Made by a program: the position numbers and the translations under genes. The notes under the pieces are model-generated. The model saw only the letters and a program-made list of their open reading frames with translations. It did no database searches and was not told the origin of the DNA. A DNA stretch of 64,000 bases, from positions 310,001 through 374,000 of the forward strand of contig OW818681.1 in assembly GCA_942493075.1 (NCBI GenBank), read 5' to 3'. How positions within the stretch are numbered: the stretch's first letter is position 1; every line of letters begins with the position of its first letter. Source of the stretch: JBBQYD01 sp942493075 (GTDB lineage Bacteria; Verrucomicrobiota; Verrucomicrobiia; Limisphaerales; UBA8199). Shown here one piece after another: positions 33,894 through 42,221 of this stretch.

Positions 33894-36680
33894 TTACGGT
33901 TCCAGCAGGGATGGCATCGGTGATTGCGGATTCTCTTTATGTTGCCGAACGGCTTTGTTGAGACGCTCCTGGCAGACCCACGCTTCCAGTTCATTCTCTG
34001 TCAGTATGCGGGGTGCCTGGTTCTTCGACGGAGGTGAGGTGCCATGCGGCCGAAAACGCCAGTGTTCCAGGTCCTTTACCCGGTCCAATCCGCCCAGCAT
34101 TCGCAGCGATTCATAAGCGCAAAGAGTGTCTCTGGTATCGCCAAAGATCACAAAGCCGTCCTCCTTGCGGAGGGAGCCGAACAGTCCCTTCCCATAATGA
34201 AAGCGGAGGATGCCTTCGATGCAGGCTTCCCGATCAATTTCGCTGAGCGCGCCGAATGCATCAAGAATGACCAAGGCCTGCCAGGTTTCCTGCAACGGGT
34301 CGAACCCTAATGTCAGGAAAGTGCCGTGCACCAGTTTTGGATCGACATCCTGACGCCGTCCGGGCGGCAATTTGCTAGAGAGCACCTGGTGGCTGAGAAG
34401 CGTTGAAACTGTGTTGGAGCCGTTGATTAAGTCCAGGGCTCTCAACCGTTTCAGAGTGCGAATGCGCTGGGCAACCGAAGGTGCATTCAAGACTGTGAAC
34501 TCAAGGGGCGTCCCATCATGTCCAATGACAGAGCCGCTCTCGAGCTTGAACAAACGACCCGCCCCAGCGGGCATCTCAGTGATCGCCTGGCGCGCTGCGT
34601 CGCCTCCGAGGTGCAGGTCTTCCGCGGACACCCAGCCGTTCAGAAAAGAGTCTTGCAGCGCCGGGAATCCCAAAAACAGGTCTAACGAATCGCAGGGTGT
34701 TTTGCCCTGAAACAGGGAAAGAAGCTCGCTCCGCAGGCTGGTGCGCAGCACCATCCACGCTGCATCTGTAAAAAGTTCTCTAGGAGGAAGGACTACACAG
34801 GTTCGCCCAGCCCAGGCAAGGCTCCTGACTATCTCCGCGGCATTCGTTCTGTTGCCAAGCTGTGCCAACGAAGCCCGGACTTCGGTCTCGGTGAGTTCAA
34901 CCGGTTTGAGATGGCGGCCGAAAACGATTTGCAACCGGTCGTCCTCGTGACGCATGATCATGCTGACAATCATGAGTGCCGTCGCTCCCACGATCATTAA
35001 TTGTAGTAAGCGGGTAGATTTGGCCCGGGCCACTGGAACCGTGAAAATCTCGGCTTCGAGCACCTCCCCCAAGGCCCGCTCCGCTGCCAACGTATTGTTG
35101 GTTCGAACCTGCCTCCAGGCTTCCTGCACCGCTCCAGCGACCGCATCCTCCAACTCATCGACGGCCTGAGTGCGTGTTGAAGACAAGTCCCGCAGAGAGA
35201 CTGCGTCCTGAGAACCGCAATGCGCTGTTACCAACCCATCCCAGCCAAGAACGACGTGTGAGCTTTGTTTTGTAACCGGTAGAAAGGCGGTGAGCATGTC
35301 CTTGGCAAAATGCACACGGGCCGGGCTCAAACGCAAAGCCAGCCCCTCGGCCTCCCATCGGTAATTGTTGACCAGCAAGCGTTCGCCCAGGAAACGGGCA
35401 AAGGTGAGCAGGGAAGAGCGAGTCTGCTCGCCGACTACAACATTGGCTCCGTCGGTTGGAGTGTGAAGCAAACCTTCCGATGCCCTGATGAAAAGGCTGT
35501 AATCCATACGGGCTGGCCGGTGCTTGATGGAAAGCAGTAGCACCACGCTGCTCAAGATGATGGGGAGTGCACTCAAGGTGGTTGGAATCAAGCCTAGTGT
35601 GACTGCCCAGGCACCTGTTGCCATCAACAAGCCGTAGAAAAACATGCCCACTTGGAATGGATGACGGCTAATCACCAGCGCACGGCCTAACAGTATCAGC
35701 GGGACCAACAGAAAGCAGCTCGTCCATAAATAGACACCCCGACTCCCCCAAGCCACCCCGGCCCCTCGGTTCAACAGGGCAAAAAGTAGAAAGAGCAATG
35801 GGAAGCCCCAGACAAAAGATCGAAAGAACCCCTGATAAAGTTTAGGACGAAAGCCGTCCCGATCGCGAAAGTTGCGTTGCTCTGCCCTGGCTACGAACCA
35901 TGAGGCGAGCAGGCCAGGCAGAGCGCCAACGAAGCTGAACAAGGGAGCTGCCCATGACAGTAGAGCGGAGGCACCCACATTGGATAGAATCTTTGCGCCC
36001 AGCCCAGCTCCGGCTGCACTGGCCGTGGCAGCTTTTGCCGAAGACGAGACCAGTACCACAGCCATGATGGCAGGCGCCAGGGCTTTGGCAGGCCGCAAGG
36101 TTTCCAAGGACTCTTCGAGTTTCGCTTCCAGGTGCTCGCGTAGTTCCGCTTTCGCACGGTGCAGCCGCACCCGGAATGTTCCCTCGGCGACACCCAGTGA
36201 CGCTGCGGCCTCCGCACCACTCTTGCCTTCGAGATAAAAGAGAACCAGGCATTCCCGTTGCGCTGGTGGCATTTCTTCGAGGGTTTGTCTCAGCAACTCC
36301 GGCGTATACGGATTATTCTGTTCGCCCGCAGTATCTTCAGATGGATTTGTGTGGTCCAACGCCCAACGGGAGCGTTTGTCTAACTCACGCCGGTGGCTGA
36401 GGCCAAGGTTGATGGCCGCGTGCCGGGCGATGGCTGTGATCCAGGCAGCAAACTTTGCTGCATCCCCGAGCTTCCACAGTTGCCGATAACCGCGAATAAA
36501 GGCTTCCTGGGTGACCTCCTCGGCCAGGATAGGATCTCCAAGCCTGCTCCAGGCCACGGCAAACACGCGCCTCTCGTGCCGCTCAACAAGTTCGCGGTAC
36601 CGTTCGGCATCCCCGTTGCGCACGGCCAACACCGATTGGGCATCCAGCTCGGAGAAGTCGGTTTTTAATTCACTGTTCAT
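33894..36680 (-). CDS. 928-aa ECF sigma factor with membrane and C-terminal extension
   Basis: Residues ~10-190 are a normal ECF sigma: region 2 (YRELVERHERRVFAVAWSRL, AEEVTQEAFIRGYRQLWKL) and region 4 (LEEMPPAQRECLVLFYLEGK, AASLGVAEGTFRVRLHRAK). About 740 residues follow, whereas ECF sigmas usually end near 200. They include six or more membrane spans (~255-400 and one near 575: LQLMIVGATALMIVSMIM), a large region without clear motifs, and near 780-870 a helical part like prenyltransferase/terpene-cyclase toroid repeats (ALVILDAFGALSEIDREACI, GDTRDTLCAYESLRMLGGLD). There is no separate anti-sigma gene. I infer a membrane-held sigma factor that senses a signal through its own extension. Confidence 0.88.
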   Translation of the reverse strand: MNSELKTDFSELDAQSVLAVRNGDAERYRELVERHERRVFAVAWSRLGDPILAEEVTQEAFIRGYRQLWKLGDAAKFAAWITAIARHAAINLGLSHRRELDKRSRWALDHTNPSEDTAGEQNNPYTPELLRQTLEEMPPAQRECLVLFYLEGKSGAEAAASLGVAEGTFRVRLHRAKAELREHLEAKLEESLETLRPAKALAPAIMAVVLVSSSAKAATASAAGAGLGAKILSNVGASALLSWAAPLFSFVGALPGLLASWFVARAEQRNFRDRDGFRPKLYQGFFRSFVWGFPLLFLLFALLNRGAGVAWGSRGVYLWTSCFLLVPLILLGRALVISRHPFQVGMFFYGLLMATGAWAVTLGLIPTTLSALPIILSSVVLLLSIKHRPARMDYSLFIRASEGLLHTPTDGANVVVGEQTRSSLLTFARFLGERLLVNNYRWEAEGLALRLSPARVHFAKDMLTAFLPVTKQSSHVVLGWDGLVTAHCGSQDAVSLRDLSSTRTQAVDELEDAVAGAVQEAWRQVRTNNTLAAERALGEVLEAEIFTVPVARAKSTRLLQLMIVGATALMIVSMIMRHEDDRLQIVFGRHLKPVELTETEVRASLAQLGNRTNAAEIVRSLAWAGRTCVVLPPRELFTDAAWMVLRTSLRSELLSLFQGKTPCDSLDLFLGFPALQDSFLNGWVSAEDLHLGGDAARQAITEMPAGAGRLFKLESGSVIGHDGTPLEFTVLNAPSVAQRIRTLKRLRALDLINGSNTVSTLLSHQVLSSKLPPGRRQDVDPKLVHGTFLTLGFDPLQETWQALVILDAFGALSEIDREACIEGILRFHYGKGLFGSLRKEDGFVIFGDTRDTLCAYESLRMLGGLDRVKDLEHWRFRPHGTSPPSKNQAPRILTENELEAWVCQERLNKAVRQHKENPQSPMPSLLEP

Positions 36681-36769
36681 CTACCCGCAAGACAGTCGGA
36701 CGCGTGTTTTGTTACAGCCCCAACAATAGCCTGCCGGTTGTAGAATCCAAGAGACAAGCATCCCGTGCC

Positions 36770-36842
36770 CCTCATCTGTGTTTATCTGCGAAATCTGTGG
36801 ATTCCTTCCTGGATTCATCCGCAGATGAAGACAGAGACAATG
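36770..36842. repeat. CATCTGCG/CGCAGATG palindromic repeat
   Basis: Arms CATCTGTGTTTATCTGCGAA and ATCCGCAGATGAAGACAGAG flank a short centre with GATTCCTTCCTGGATTC. Confidence 0.72.
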
Positions 36843-37074
36843 GAACCGGAAAAGCTGCTTAAGAGGGAACGTCAGGCAGAGTTGGGCGGAACCGGACTCT
36901 CCAGAACAGAAATCGCATGGCGAAGGCTTAGCCAGGCAATGGATGGTATTGCTCCTGTTCACCCAGTTCCCCGGCGAATTTCAGCGCTGCGCGAATGTCT
37001 TCCAAGCTCAGCGAGTAATCCTGTAGAGTGCCAGGTTCTCCTTGTTCCTCCTCCGGGATCAGGTGAGTTCTTGT

Positions 37075-37150
37075 CCTCATCTGCGTTCATCTGCGAAATC
37101 TGTGGATTCCTTCCCCGGTGCATCCGCAGATGACACAGATGGACGCAGGT
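37075..37150. repeat. CATCTGCG/CGCAGATG palindromic repeat
   Basis: Arms CATCTGCGTTCATCTGCGAA and ATCCGCAGATGACACAGATG are present. The element ends a few bases before the 3' end of the PIN toxin gene. Confidence 0.75.
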
Positions 37151-37162
37151 GGAAGGCAGCGA

Positions 37163-37591
37163 TCAGATCACATCGACCCCGGCCAGGCCGAAATGGGGTG
37201 CTGAGGCAATCAACCGGGTGTCATTGGAATAGATTTGCTTAAAACCGTTTTCGGCGGCACAGGCCAAATGGAGAGCATCGGCGGCTCGTAAAACCACAGT
37301 TGGAGGAAGCGAGGTATATGCCTGGGTAAGCCTCGAATTGACTGCTTCGGAAAGAGGCAGCCAGCGAAAAGCGCCCAGCTCGCATTCCTTATTAAATTGA
37401 CGCAGCAAAGTGGCCAGGTCGGCGCTGCTGATGGCTCTCTCGCGAAACTTGCGATGGAACGCGGCTACCGTCTCAGCTCGCCCATGCATGCAGCAAGCCA
37501 GTTTATCGGTCATGGCCAGCGCACGGACCTTCTCCCATCCCGGGCCCTCCAAATACAGCAGCACTACATAGCTCGTATCGAAGTAGATCAT
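37163..37591 (-). CDS. PIN-domain toxin (VapC-like)
   Basis: The 142-aa PIN-domain protein has the first acidic residue in MIYFDTSYVVLLYL, a central Glu-containing HGRAETVAAFHRKF and the C-terminal AADALHLACAAENGFKQIYS, NDTRLIASA. Such toxins are Mg-dependent ribonucleases, often cutting tRNA or rRNA. Its start overlaps the antitoxin stop by 4 bp (ATGA), the usual toxin-antitoxin coupling. Confidence 0.88.
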   Translation of the reverse strand: MIYFDTSYVVLLYLEGPGWEKVRALAMTDKLACCMHGRAETVAAFHRKFRERAISSADLATLLRQFNKECELGAFRWLPLSEAVNSRLTQAYTSLPPTVVLRAADALHLACAAENGFKQIYSNDTRLIASAPHFGLAGVDVI

Positions 37592-37851
37592 GTCTCGGAC
37601 TCAGCCCGGTCCTCGGAAATCGCCAGAGTGCTGTCCGTGCCGCGGGACAGTTTTCCCGTCGTTGCCAGCTTGCGGAAGGCGGGCAACAGGACTCGCCGCG
37701 CGAAATAGGGACGCTCGGGCCCGGTGGTTTGCGGAGTGATCCGAGCGATGGCTTGACCGCGATCAGTGACAACAATCTCACCGTGGCGGCGCACCAACCG
37801 GACCCATTGGCCGGTTTTCTCATGCAATTGCCGGATCGAGATCGTTTTCAT
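37588..37851 (-). CDS. Phd/YefM-type antitoxin
   Basis: The 87-aa protein begins MKTISIRQLHEKTGQWVRLV and continues GEIVVTDRGQAIARITP, the DNA-binding fold of Phd/YefM antitoxins. The tail beyond residue ~45 would wrap the PIN toxin. Antitoxin lies first in the operon, as usual. A TGTGTCACAACGTGTCACAT run with repeated TGTCACA lies just upstream (37850-37870) and is a possible operator. Confidence 0.86.
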   Translation of the reverse strand: MKTISIRQLHEKTGQWVRLVRRHGEIVVTDRGQAIARITPQTTGPERPYFARRVLLPAFRKLATTGKLSRGTDSTLAISEDRAESET

Positions 37852-37870
37852 GTGTCACAACGTGTCACAT
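37850..37870 (-). promoter_or_regulatory. Possible antitoxin operator (tandem GTGTCACA)
   Basis: Two GTGTCACA words 12 bp apart lie directly against the antitoxin start, where autoregulation by Phd-type proteins normally takes place. The assignment is based on position only. Confidence 0.35.
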
Positions 37871-37949
37871 TGGATGCCCCCGGTCAACCGCTCCTCGACA
37901 TCGTGATCCCCTTCCGGGGTCAGAAGAAGGGTCCCCTGGGTGAGTGCTT

Positions 37950-38027
37950 GTCCTCATCTGCGTTCATCTGCGAAATCTGTGGATTCCTTCCTGGATTCAT
38001 CCGCAGATGACACAGATGGGCGCAGAT
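37950..38027. repeat. CATCTGCG/CGCAGATG palindromic repeat at DUF2310 start
   Basis: Arms CATCTGCGTTCATCTGCGAA and ATCCGCAGATGACACAGATG are followed by GGCGCAGATG. The last ATG of the repeat is also the first in-frame ATG of the shortened DUF2310 gene. Confidence 0.78.
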
Positions 38028-38535
38028 GAAAAAGGCGGCAATCGATTTGAAATTGGTCGGTGCGTCTCCTGTCTGTCGTGGTGATGGCAAGGGACCCATT
38101 CCAGTTTTCACTCTGCCCATCAGTTTTGAGAAGAAGCACGAGCTGTACTCGTGGCAGCAAAGTTACTGCGACCATGACAACATTTGGATTGGGAGCGGGG
38201 CTTTGGAAGATGCTGCCTATCGGCAACTGGCTGACCCGGAAAGTGAACTCTCGCGGGAGGGTCGGGATTTGTGCAGGAATTTGGAGAACGCTACGGGGAT
38301 ACCGACCTTTTATTACCTGATGCGTTTTTGGGCGCGCAAGAATGGTGAAGGCATTAGGAACTGTCCCGGGTGTGGTGGGCACTGGAGAATTAGGGGTGAT
38401 GTGAAACGGCAGCATTTCTGGGAGTTCGATTTCCGATGCGAACAATGCAGGCTTGTCGCACACGAAGGAGTCTCAACAGACGGAGGCCGCCACACCCGCA
38501 TCGGAGAGTTTCAGCAAACACACAAGATTAAATGA
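38026..38535 (+). CDS. DUF2310 zinc-ribbon protein, probably N-terminally truncated
   Basis: This 169-aa protein matches the C-terminal part of DUF2310 proteins: GKGPIPVFTLP, QLADPESELSREGRDLCRNL, TGIPTFYYLMRFW and the zinc ribbon NCPGCGGHW...CEQC. Full members are about 250-270 aa, so roughly 90 residues seem to be missing at the N-terminus. The open frame starts exactly where the repeat at 37950-38027 ends, as if the repeat replaced the 5' end. The stop overlaps the next start as ATGA. The function of the family is unknown, possibly nucleic-acid binding. Confidence 0.68.
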   Translation: MKKAAIDLKLVGASPVCRGDGKGPIPVFTLPISFEKKHELYSWQQSYCDHDNIWIGSGALEDAAYRQLADPESELSREGRDLCRNLENATGIPTFYYLMRFWARKNGEGIRNCPGCGGHWRIRGDVKRQHFWEFDFRCEQCRLVAHEGVSTDGGRHTRIGEFQQTHKIK

Positions 38536-38840
38536 TTTTCCACGAAATCTCGAAGACTCGAAAGAATCGTTCAATTCGCCGAGTGCAGTCATTAATCGTT
38601 GAGACCTTCGACGTTTCTGAGGCAGCGGCGCAAGATTATGCCGCAGAGTTGGTCGCACTTGCCGACGGGTGGGGCAGCCCGGAGAAGGCGGCAGCGTTGG
38701 ATTGGGCAATAAGACTACAAGGCATGGCACTCAGACCAAAATCAGATACCTTGTTTCTGTGGCCGATGTTTTCACAAAGGAAAAGCGCAGCCAAGTTATG
38801 GCCGCCATCCGTTCCCGAGGCAATAAGGAAACCGAACTGA
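38532..38840 (+). pseudogene. Left part of a small gene interrupted by the R-M module
   Basis: The first ~58 residues (RRVQSLIVETFDVSEAAAQD and on to GSPEKAAALDWA) are nearly identical to residues 12-55 of the gene at 42495-42788. The match ends at base 38707, after which the frame runs into the vsr upstream region and stops at 38840 with unrelated residues. This is the left remnant of the target gene, coupled by ATGA to DUF2310. Function is unknown. Confidence 0.7.
38575..38707 (+). repeat. 133-bp direct repeat, left end of R-M island
   Basis: This is identical to 42523-42655 except for 8 substitutions and has no gaps. Five changes are silent and three change residues. The pair brackets the whole Vsr-methyltransferase-regulator-NaeI segment. 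Confidence 0.9.
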
Positions 38841-39184
38841 AGCTTGCGGCCATAATGCGAGCAGCGGGCATCACAGGCTGGCGTCGACATCAGCTAGTGC
38901 TCGGTCGTCCAGATTTCGTTTTTCGGTGGGTGCGGCTCGCCGTTTTTGTCGATGGCTGCTTTTGGCATGGCTGCCCCAAACACGGACGCATTCCTGGAAG
39001 CAACCAGGCGTACTGGCTCCCGAAACTCCGCCGCAACCGAGACCGAGACATCGCCGTTTCCCGCCAACTCGTCCTCGCGGGCTGGACTGTGATTCGCCTA
39101 TGGGAGCACCAGCTCTCCAATCCGGCGGCTGTCTCGCGGAGGATAGCTCGCACCCTTGCGCGCTTGCAGAAGAGCAGAAAATGA
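38759..39184 (+). CDS. vsr: Very short patch repair endonuclease (Vsr)
   Basis: The 141-aa protein fits Vsr: ADVFTKEKRSQVMAAIRSRG start, LVLGRPDFVF with the catalytic Asp (residue 52), FVDGCFWHGCPKH, WLPKLRRNRDRD and VIRLWEHQL. Vsr nicks at T:G mismatches left by deamination of 5-methylcytosine. GTG 38759 is chosen because homology begins there; the longer frame reads back into the 133-bp repeat. It precedes the methyltransferase by 16 bp, the usual pairing. Confidence 0.92.
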   Translation: MADVFTKEKRSQVMAAIRSRGNKETELKLAAIMRAAGITGWRRHQLVLGRPDFVFRWVRLAVFVDGCFWHGCPKHGRIPGSNQAYWLPKLRRNRDRDIAVSRQLVLAGWTVIRLWEHQLSNPAAVSRRIARTLARLQKSRK

Positions 39185-39200
39185 AGTCCACTGATAGCAC

Positions 39201-40241
39201 ATGAGTTTTGCCGTTCTGGAACTTTGCGCTGGTGGTGGCGGTCAGGCCCTTGGGCTTGAAATGGCCGGTTTCCATCACGCGGCGGCGGTCGAATACGAAC
39301 CCCAATTCTGCACCACTTTGCGGAAGAACAGGCCGCACTGGAATGTCATGCAGCAGGACATTCGGCACCTTCGGCACCAGGACTTCACCGGCATCGATCT
39401 ACTCGCCGCCGGCGTTCCTTGTCCCCCATTCAGCATTGCCAGCAAGCAGTTGGGTGCCGATGACGACCGAGACATGTTCCCGGCTGCGCTCGACTTGGTT
39501 GAACATGTCAGGCCCCGTGCCGTGCTTTTTGAGAACGTCCCAGGCTTTGCTTCCTCGAAGTTCTCTCAGTACCGCAACGAGCTTTGCGCTCGGCTTGCGC
39601 GATTGGGCTATCAACCCGAAGCGAGAATCCTGCAGGCTGCTGATTACGGAGTCCCGCAGCTTCGACCCCGGTTCGTGCTTGTGGCTCTTCAACCAAAGGA
39701 TGCCGAATTCTTCTCCTGGCCGATTGAAGTGGACCTGAAGGAGACGGTAGGAACCACTCTTGTCGATCTTATGGCCGCAAACGGTTGGCCTGGAGCGGAA
39801 GCATGGGCTCGCAAGGCAGCAGGCATTGCCCCAACGATTGTAGGCGGGTCCAAGAAACACGGGGGACCAGACCTCGGCCCGACCCGGGCGAGACTCCGGT
39901 GGCGCCAACTCGGGGTTGACGGGCTCGGGATTGCTGACGCTGCCCCTGATGCCTCTTTTCCCGAAGACAAAGTGCCCAGGCTTACTGTTAAGATGGTGGC
40001 ACGGATACAGAGCTTTCCTGACGAGTGGCATTTTACCGGAGGCAAGACATGGGCGTATCGCCAGGTGGGCAACGCCTTTCCACCTCAGGTTGCGCGATGT
40101 GTCGGCATCTCCATCATGAACGCGCTAAACCGCCGCAGAGTCCAGGCGAATGGCAATGGCCGGCTTGTGGAAATGCGGCTGTTGGACCGCCCACGCCTGC
40201 GGAATCGTCCGCCTTTCCAATTCAAGCCAAGGGTTAAGTAG
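39201..40241 (+). CDS. DNA (cytosine-5) methyltransferase of the NaeI-like system
   Basis: This 346-aa enzyme has the ordered C5-methylase motifs: I VLELCAGGGGQALGLE, IV GVPCPPFS with catalytic Cys74, VI VLFENVPGF, VIII DYGVPQLRPRFVLV, and X near the C-terminus (YRQVGNAFPPQVARCV). It transfers a methyl group from SAM to a cytosine in its target site. Partnered with the NaeI-family enzyme, the target is plausibly GCCGGC, but the recognition region cannot be read by eye. It is the protective half of the restriction system. Confidence 0.93.
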   Translation: MSFAVLELCAGGGGQALGLEMAGFHHAAAVEYEPQFCTTLRKNRPHWNVMQQDIRHLRHQDFTGIDLLAAGVPCPPFSIASKQLGADDDRDMFPAALDLVEHVRPRAVLFENVPGFASSKFSQYRNELCARLARLGYQPEARILQAADYGVPQLRPRFVLVALQPKDAEFFSWPIEVDLKETVGTTLVDLMAANGWPGAEAWARKAAGIAPTIVGGSKKHGGPDLGPTRARLRWRQLGVDGLGIADAAPDASFPEDKVPRLTVKMVARIQSFPDEWHFTGGKTWAYRQVGNAFPPQVARCVGISIMNALNRRRVQANGNGRLVEMRLLDRPRLRNRPPFQFKPRVK

Positions 40242-40352
40242 GCCCCATCCTTCGTCCATATCGCTCTATCCCGGAAAGATTCGGCCAACCGACCCATACT
40301 ATCCCGACCAAATACTATAGTCTATGGACGCTTCCCTGCGATAGGGCACAGA

Positions 40353-40601
40353 ATGCCGGGAATGCCAGCTTCGAGCATTTCGAAACTCTTCGGGTCCGCC
40401 GTGCGAGCACGCCGGACCGCCGCTGGCGTTTCCCAGGAGAAACTCGCTGAACGCTCCGGGCTTCATCCCACATACATCAGCATGGTCGAGCGTGGTGCTC
40501 GAAACCCTACGCTCGACGCCGCCAGTCGCATCGCAAAAGCGCTCAAAGTCAGCCTTCCATTGCTCATCGAGGAGGCACAGAGGGGCACCTGGAGCACATA
40601 G
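40353..40601 (+). CDS. Small XRE-type regulator (C protein-like)
   Basis: The 82-aa protein is a single helix-turn-helix: FGSAVRARRTAAGVSQEKLA, ERSGLHPTYISMVERGARNP, TLDAASRIAKALKVSL. Size and place, between methyltransferase and restriction gene and 9 bp before the latter, match controller (C) proteins that delay endonuclease expression until DNA is methylated. A typical C-box was not identified in the 110 bp upstream. Confidence 0.86.
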   Translation: MPGMPASSISKLFGSAVRARRTAAGVSQEKLAERSGLHPTYISMVERGARNPTLDAASRIAKALKVSLPLLIEEAQRGTWST

Positions 40602-40610
40602 GACCACCCG

Positions 40611-41516
40611 ATGCCAGCCAGTGACGACCACGAACTCCAAGCTGTAGCCGCCGCCCTTCGTGCTCTTGACCCAGACGGATCCCGCACCGCCCGTGTCCTT
40701 CGCGACACCCTCGACCAACTCTACGACGGACAGCGCACAGGCCGGTACCGTTGGGACCAGCTCTTCAAAACGGAAAAGACCCACTGCGGCACACTGGTCG
40801 AGATTAATCTGCAGCGGGAGTTCAAATTCGATGATGGCATCAAGCTCGACTACCGAATTGCGGGCATCGAAGTAGACTGTAAATACTCGCAGACACTCGG
40901 CGGTTGGATGATTCCCCCGGAGGCGCAGGGCCACCTGTGCTTGCTCATGTGGACAGACGACGCCGAATCCCGCTGGAGCATGGGCCTCGTTCGTACCGCA
41001 CTAAACTGTCTCAACACCGGCGGAAACAGGGACGGCAAGGCAACCCTCAACCAGCAAGGCCGGGCCGCGATCGTGTGGCTGTTCCATCGGGCACCTCTCC
41101 CGCCCAACGTTCTCCTGCATCTCGATGCCGAAACGGTCCACCGGATCATGGCCAAGTCGTCTGGACAGGCGCGGGTCAACGAGCTCTTCCGCTCCGCAAC
41201 AGGCAGGATCATCGGCAGAGGAGTTGTAGCAACGGTCGCACAGCAACCCGACTATATGAAGCGGGTTCGTGCTAATGGCGGCGCCCGAACAGCATTAAAG
41301 CCCGAAGGCATCATAATCCTTGGCCAGTACTCAAGCCACGTAGCCGTCGCTCGATCTCTTGGTCTCCCCGTCCCCGGCCCTGGAGATTCCGTTTCAGTTC
41401 GTCTAGCCCCCGCCGTGGCCTCAAGCCAAAGCGTTGCTGAAATCGGAGGGCGCTTTTGGAGAATGGCAAGCACATCCGATCTGCCTATCGCCGCTCCGGA
41501 ACTCCCCAACGTTTGA
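40611..41516 (+). CDS. NaeI-family type IIE restriction endonuclease
   Basis: In this 301-aa protein, the cluster GTLVEINLQREFKFDDG, KLDYRIAGIEVDCKYS matches NaeI. Residues Glu64, Asp80, Asp89 and Lys91 keep the same 16-9-2 spacing as the published NaeI active site (Glu70, Asp86, Asp95, Lys97). NaeI-type enzymes bind two sites and cut one. The C-terminal half (GRIIGRGVVATVAQQPDYMK) fits the second DNA-binding domain. It follows the controller gene by 9 bp. The length is close to NaeI (about 317 aa). Confidence 0.9.
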   Translation: MPASDDHELQAVAAALRALDPDGSRTARVLRDTLDQLYDGQRTGRYRWDQLFKTEKTHCGTLVEINLQREFKFDDGIKLDYRIAGIEVDCKYSQTLGGWMIPPEAQGHLCLLMWTDDAESRWSMGLVRTALNCLNTGGNRDGKATLNQQGRAAIVWLFHRAPLPPNVLLHLDAETVHRIMAKSSGQARVNELFRSATGRIIGRGVVATVAQQPDYMKRVRANGGARTALKPEGIIILGQYSSHVAVARSLGLPVPGPGDSVSVRLAPAVASSQSVAEIGGRFWRMASTSDLPIAAPELPNV

Positions 41517-41761
41517 AGGAACAACGTAGTGCACACTTACCCTCAAAACGCCTGCTCGCCCTCACGTCAGCCTTGGCGGGAACCTCGGACCTGCCATGGA
41601 GAGCCCCGCCAAGCCTTCAGAACCGAGCCCTGCCTCGAAGCGTAACTTCGGTTCAACTCCGAACTCAGTGGCATCCTGACACCACGCAAACTCTGCAAAC
41701 TCCTCGATGTAGGCCCCAGCCAAAGTGGGGATTTGCTTGATAATCATTTAGTTAAGATCCG

Positions 41762-42221
41762 CTCGAGAAGCAGGCCAACGCTTTCGCAGGCGAGTTCCTC
41801 ATCCCCACCGAAGACTTGTCAGATCTGGTTGAGAATTATGGCAACCGTATCCGCGAACCCGCCGGCCTGGAAGCCGCCGCGCGTCACTTCAACGTTTCCC
41901 GCGACGCCATCTTCTACCGGCTCACTCAATTGAACGTTTTTCATGTGGGCCGATAAATCCACTTACTTTGGTGGCTCCCTCCCGATGCGGGACGCTCCTC
42001 CCCAGCGTGTGACCGAAATCGATCAGCAGGTTGATCCCCATTTTCGCGATCTAGCCTTGTCCCTGCACCAGCAGGAGAAAATCTCCACCGGCAAAATCGC
42101 CCAGTGGTGCTTTACCCCCCGCCATAGGGTTGACGAATACCTGGCCGAGATGGTCCGCACCAAGAGCAGTGTCATTGCCGACGATTCTGGCCACGAGGAT
42201 GACCTCGCCATAGTGCGGTAA
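41762..42221 (+). pseudogene. Broken C-terminal part of an ImmA/IrrE-family metallopeptidase gene
   Basis: Frame 41762-41956 reads EKQANAFAGEFLIPTEDL..., typical of the region after the HEXXH helix in ImmA/IrrE peptidases. The homology appears to continue in the next frame (WADKSTYFGGSLP...RVTEIDQQVDPHFRDLALSL to 42221). Removing one T from the TTTTT run at about 41937-41941 joins the frames as LNVF-MWADK. The 5' part, including HEXXH, is absent. These peptidases normally cleave XRE repressors. It is a 5'-truncated, frameshifted remnant. Confidence 0.7.

Larger units (their letters stand above)
36681..37162. other. Gene-free region with two CATCTGCG repeats
   Basis: Copies of the palindromic element lie at about 36770-36842 and 37075-37150. 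The sigma gene promoter must lie here but was not identified. Open frames in this region only reflect the repeats. Confidence 0.55.

Noticed and set aside
36765..37133. 122-codon plus-strand frame
   Set aside because: It begins and ends within copies of the CATCTGCG repeat and encodes repeat-derived residues.
33490..38027. Possible CRISPR array from recurring repeats
   Set aside because: Copies are irregularly spaced by genes, are longer and more variable than CRISPR repeats, and no cas genes are present.
41562..41747. 61-codon minus-strand frame between NaeI-like gene and ImmA remnant
   Set aside because: No family likeness and no coding context; the area is probably recombination debris.
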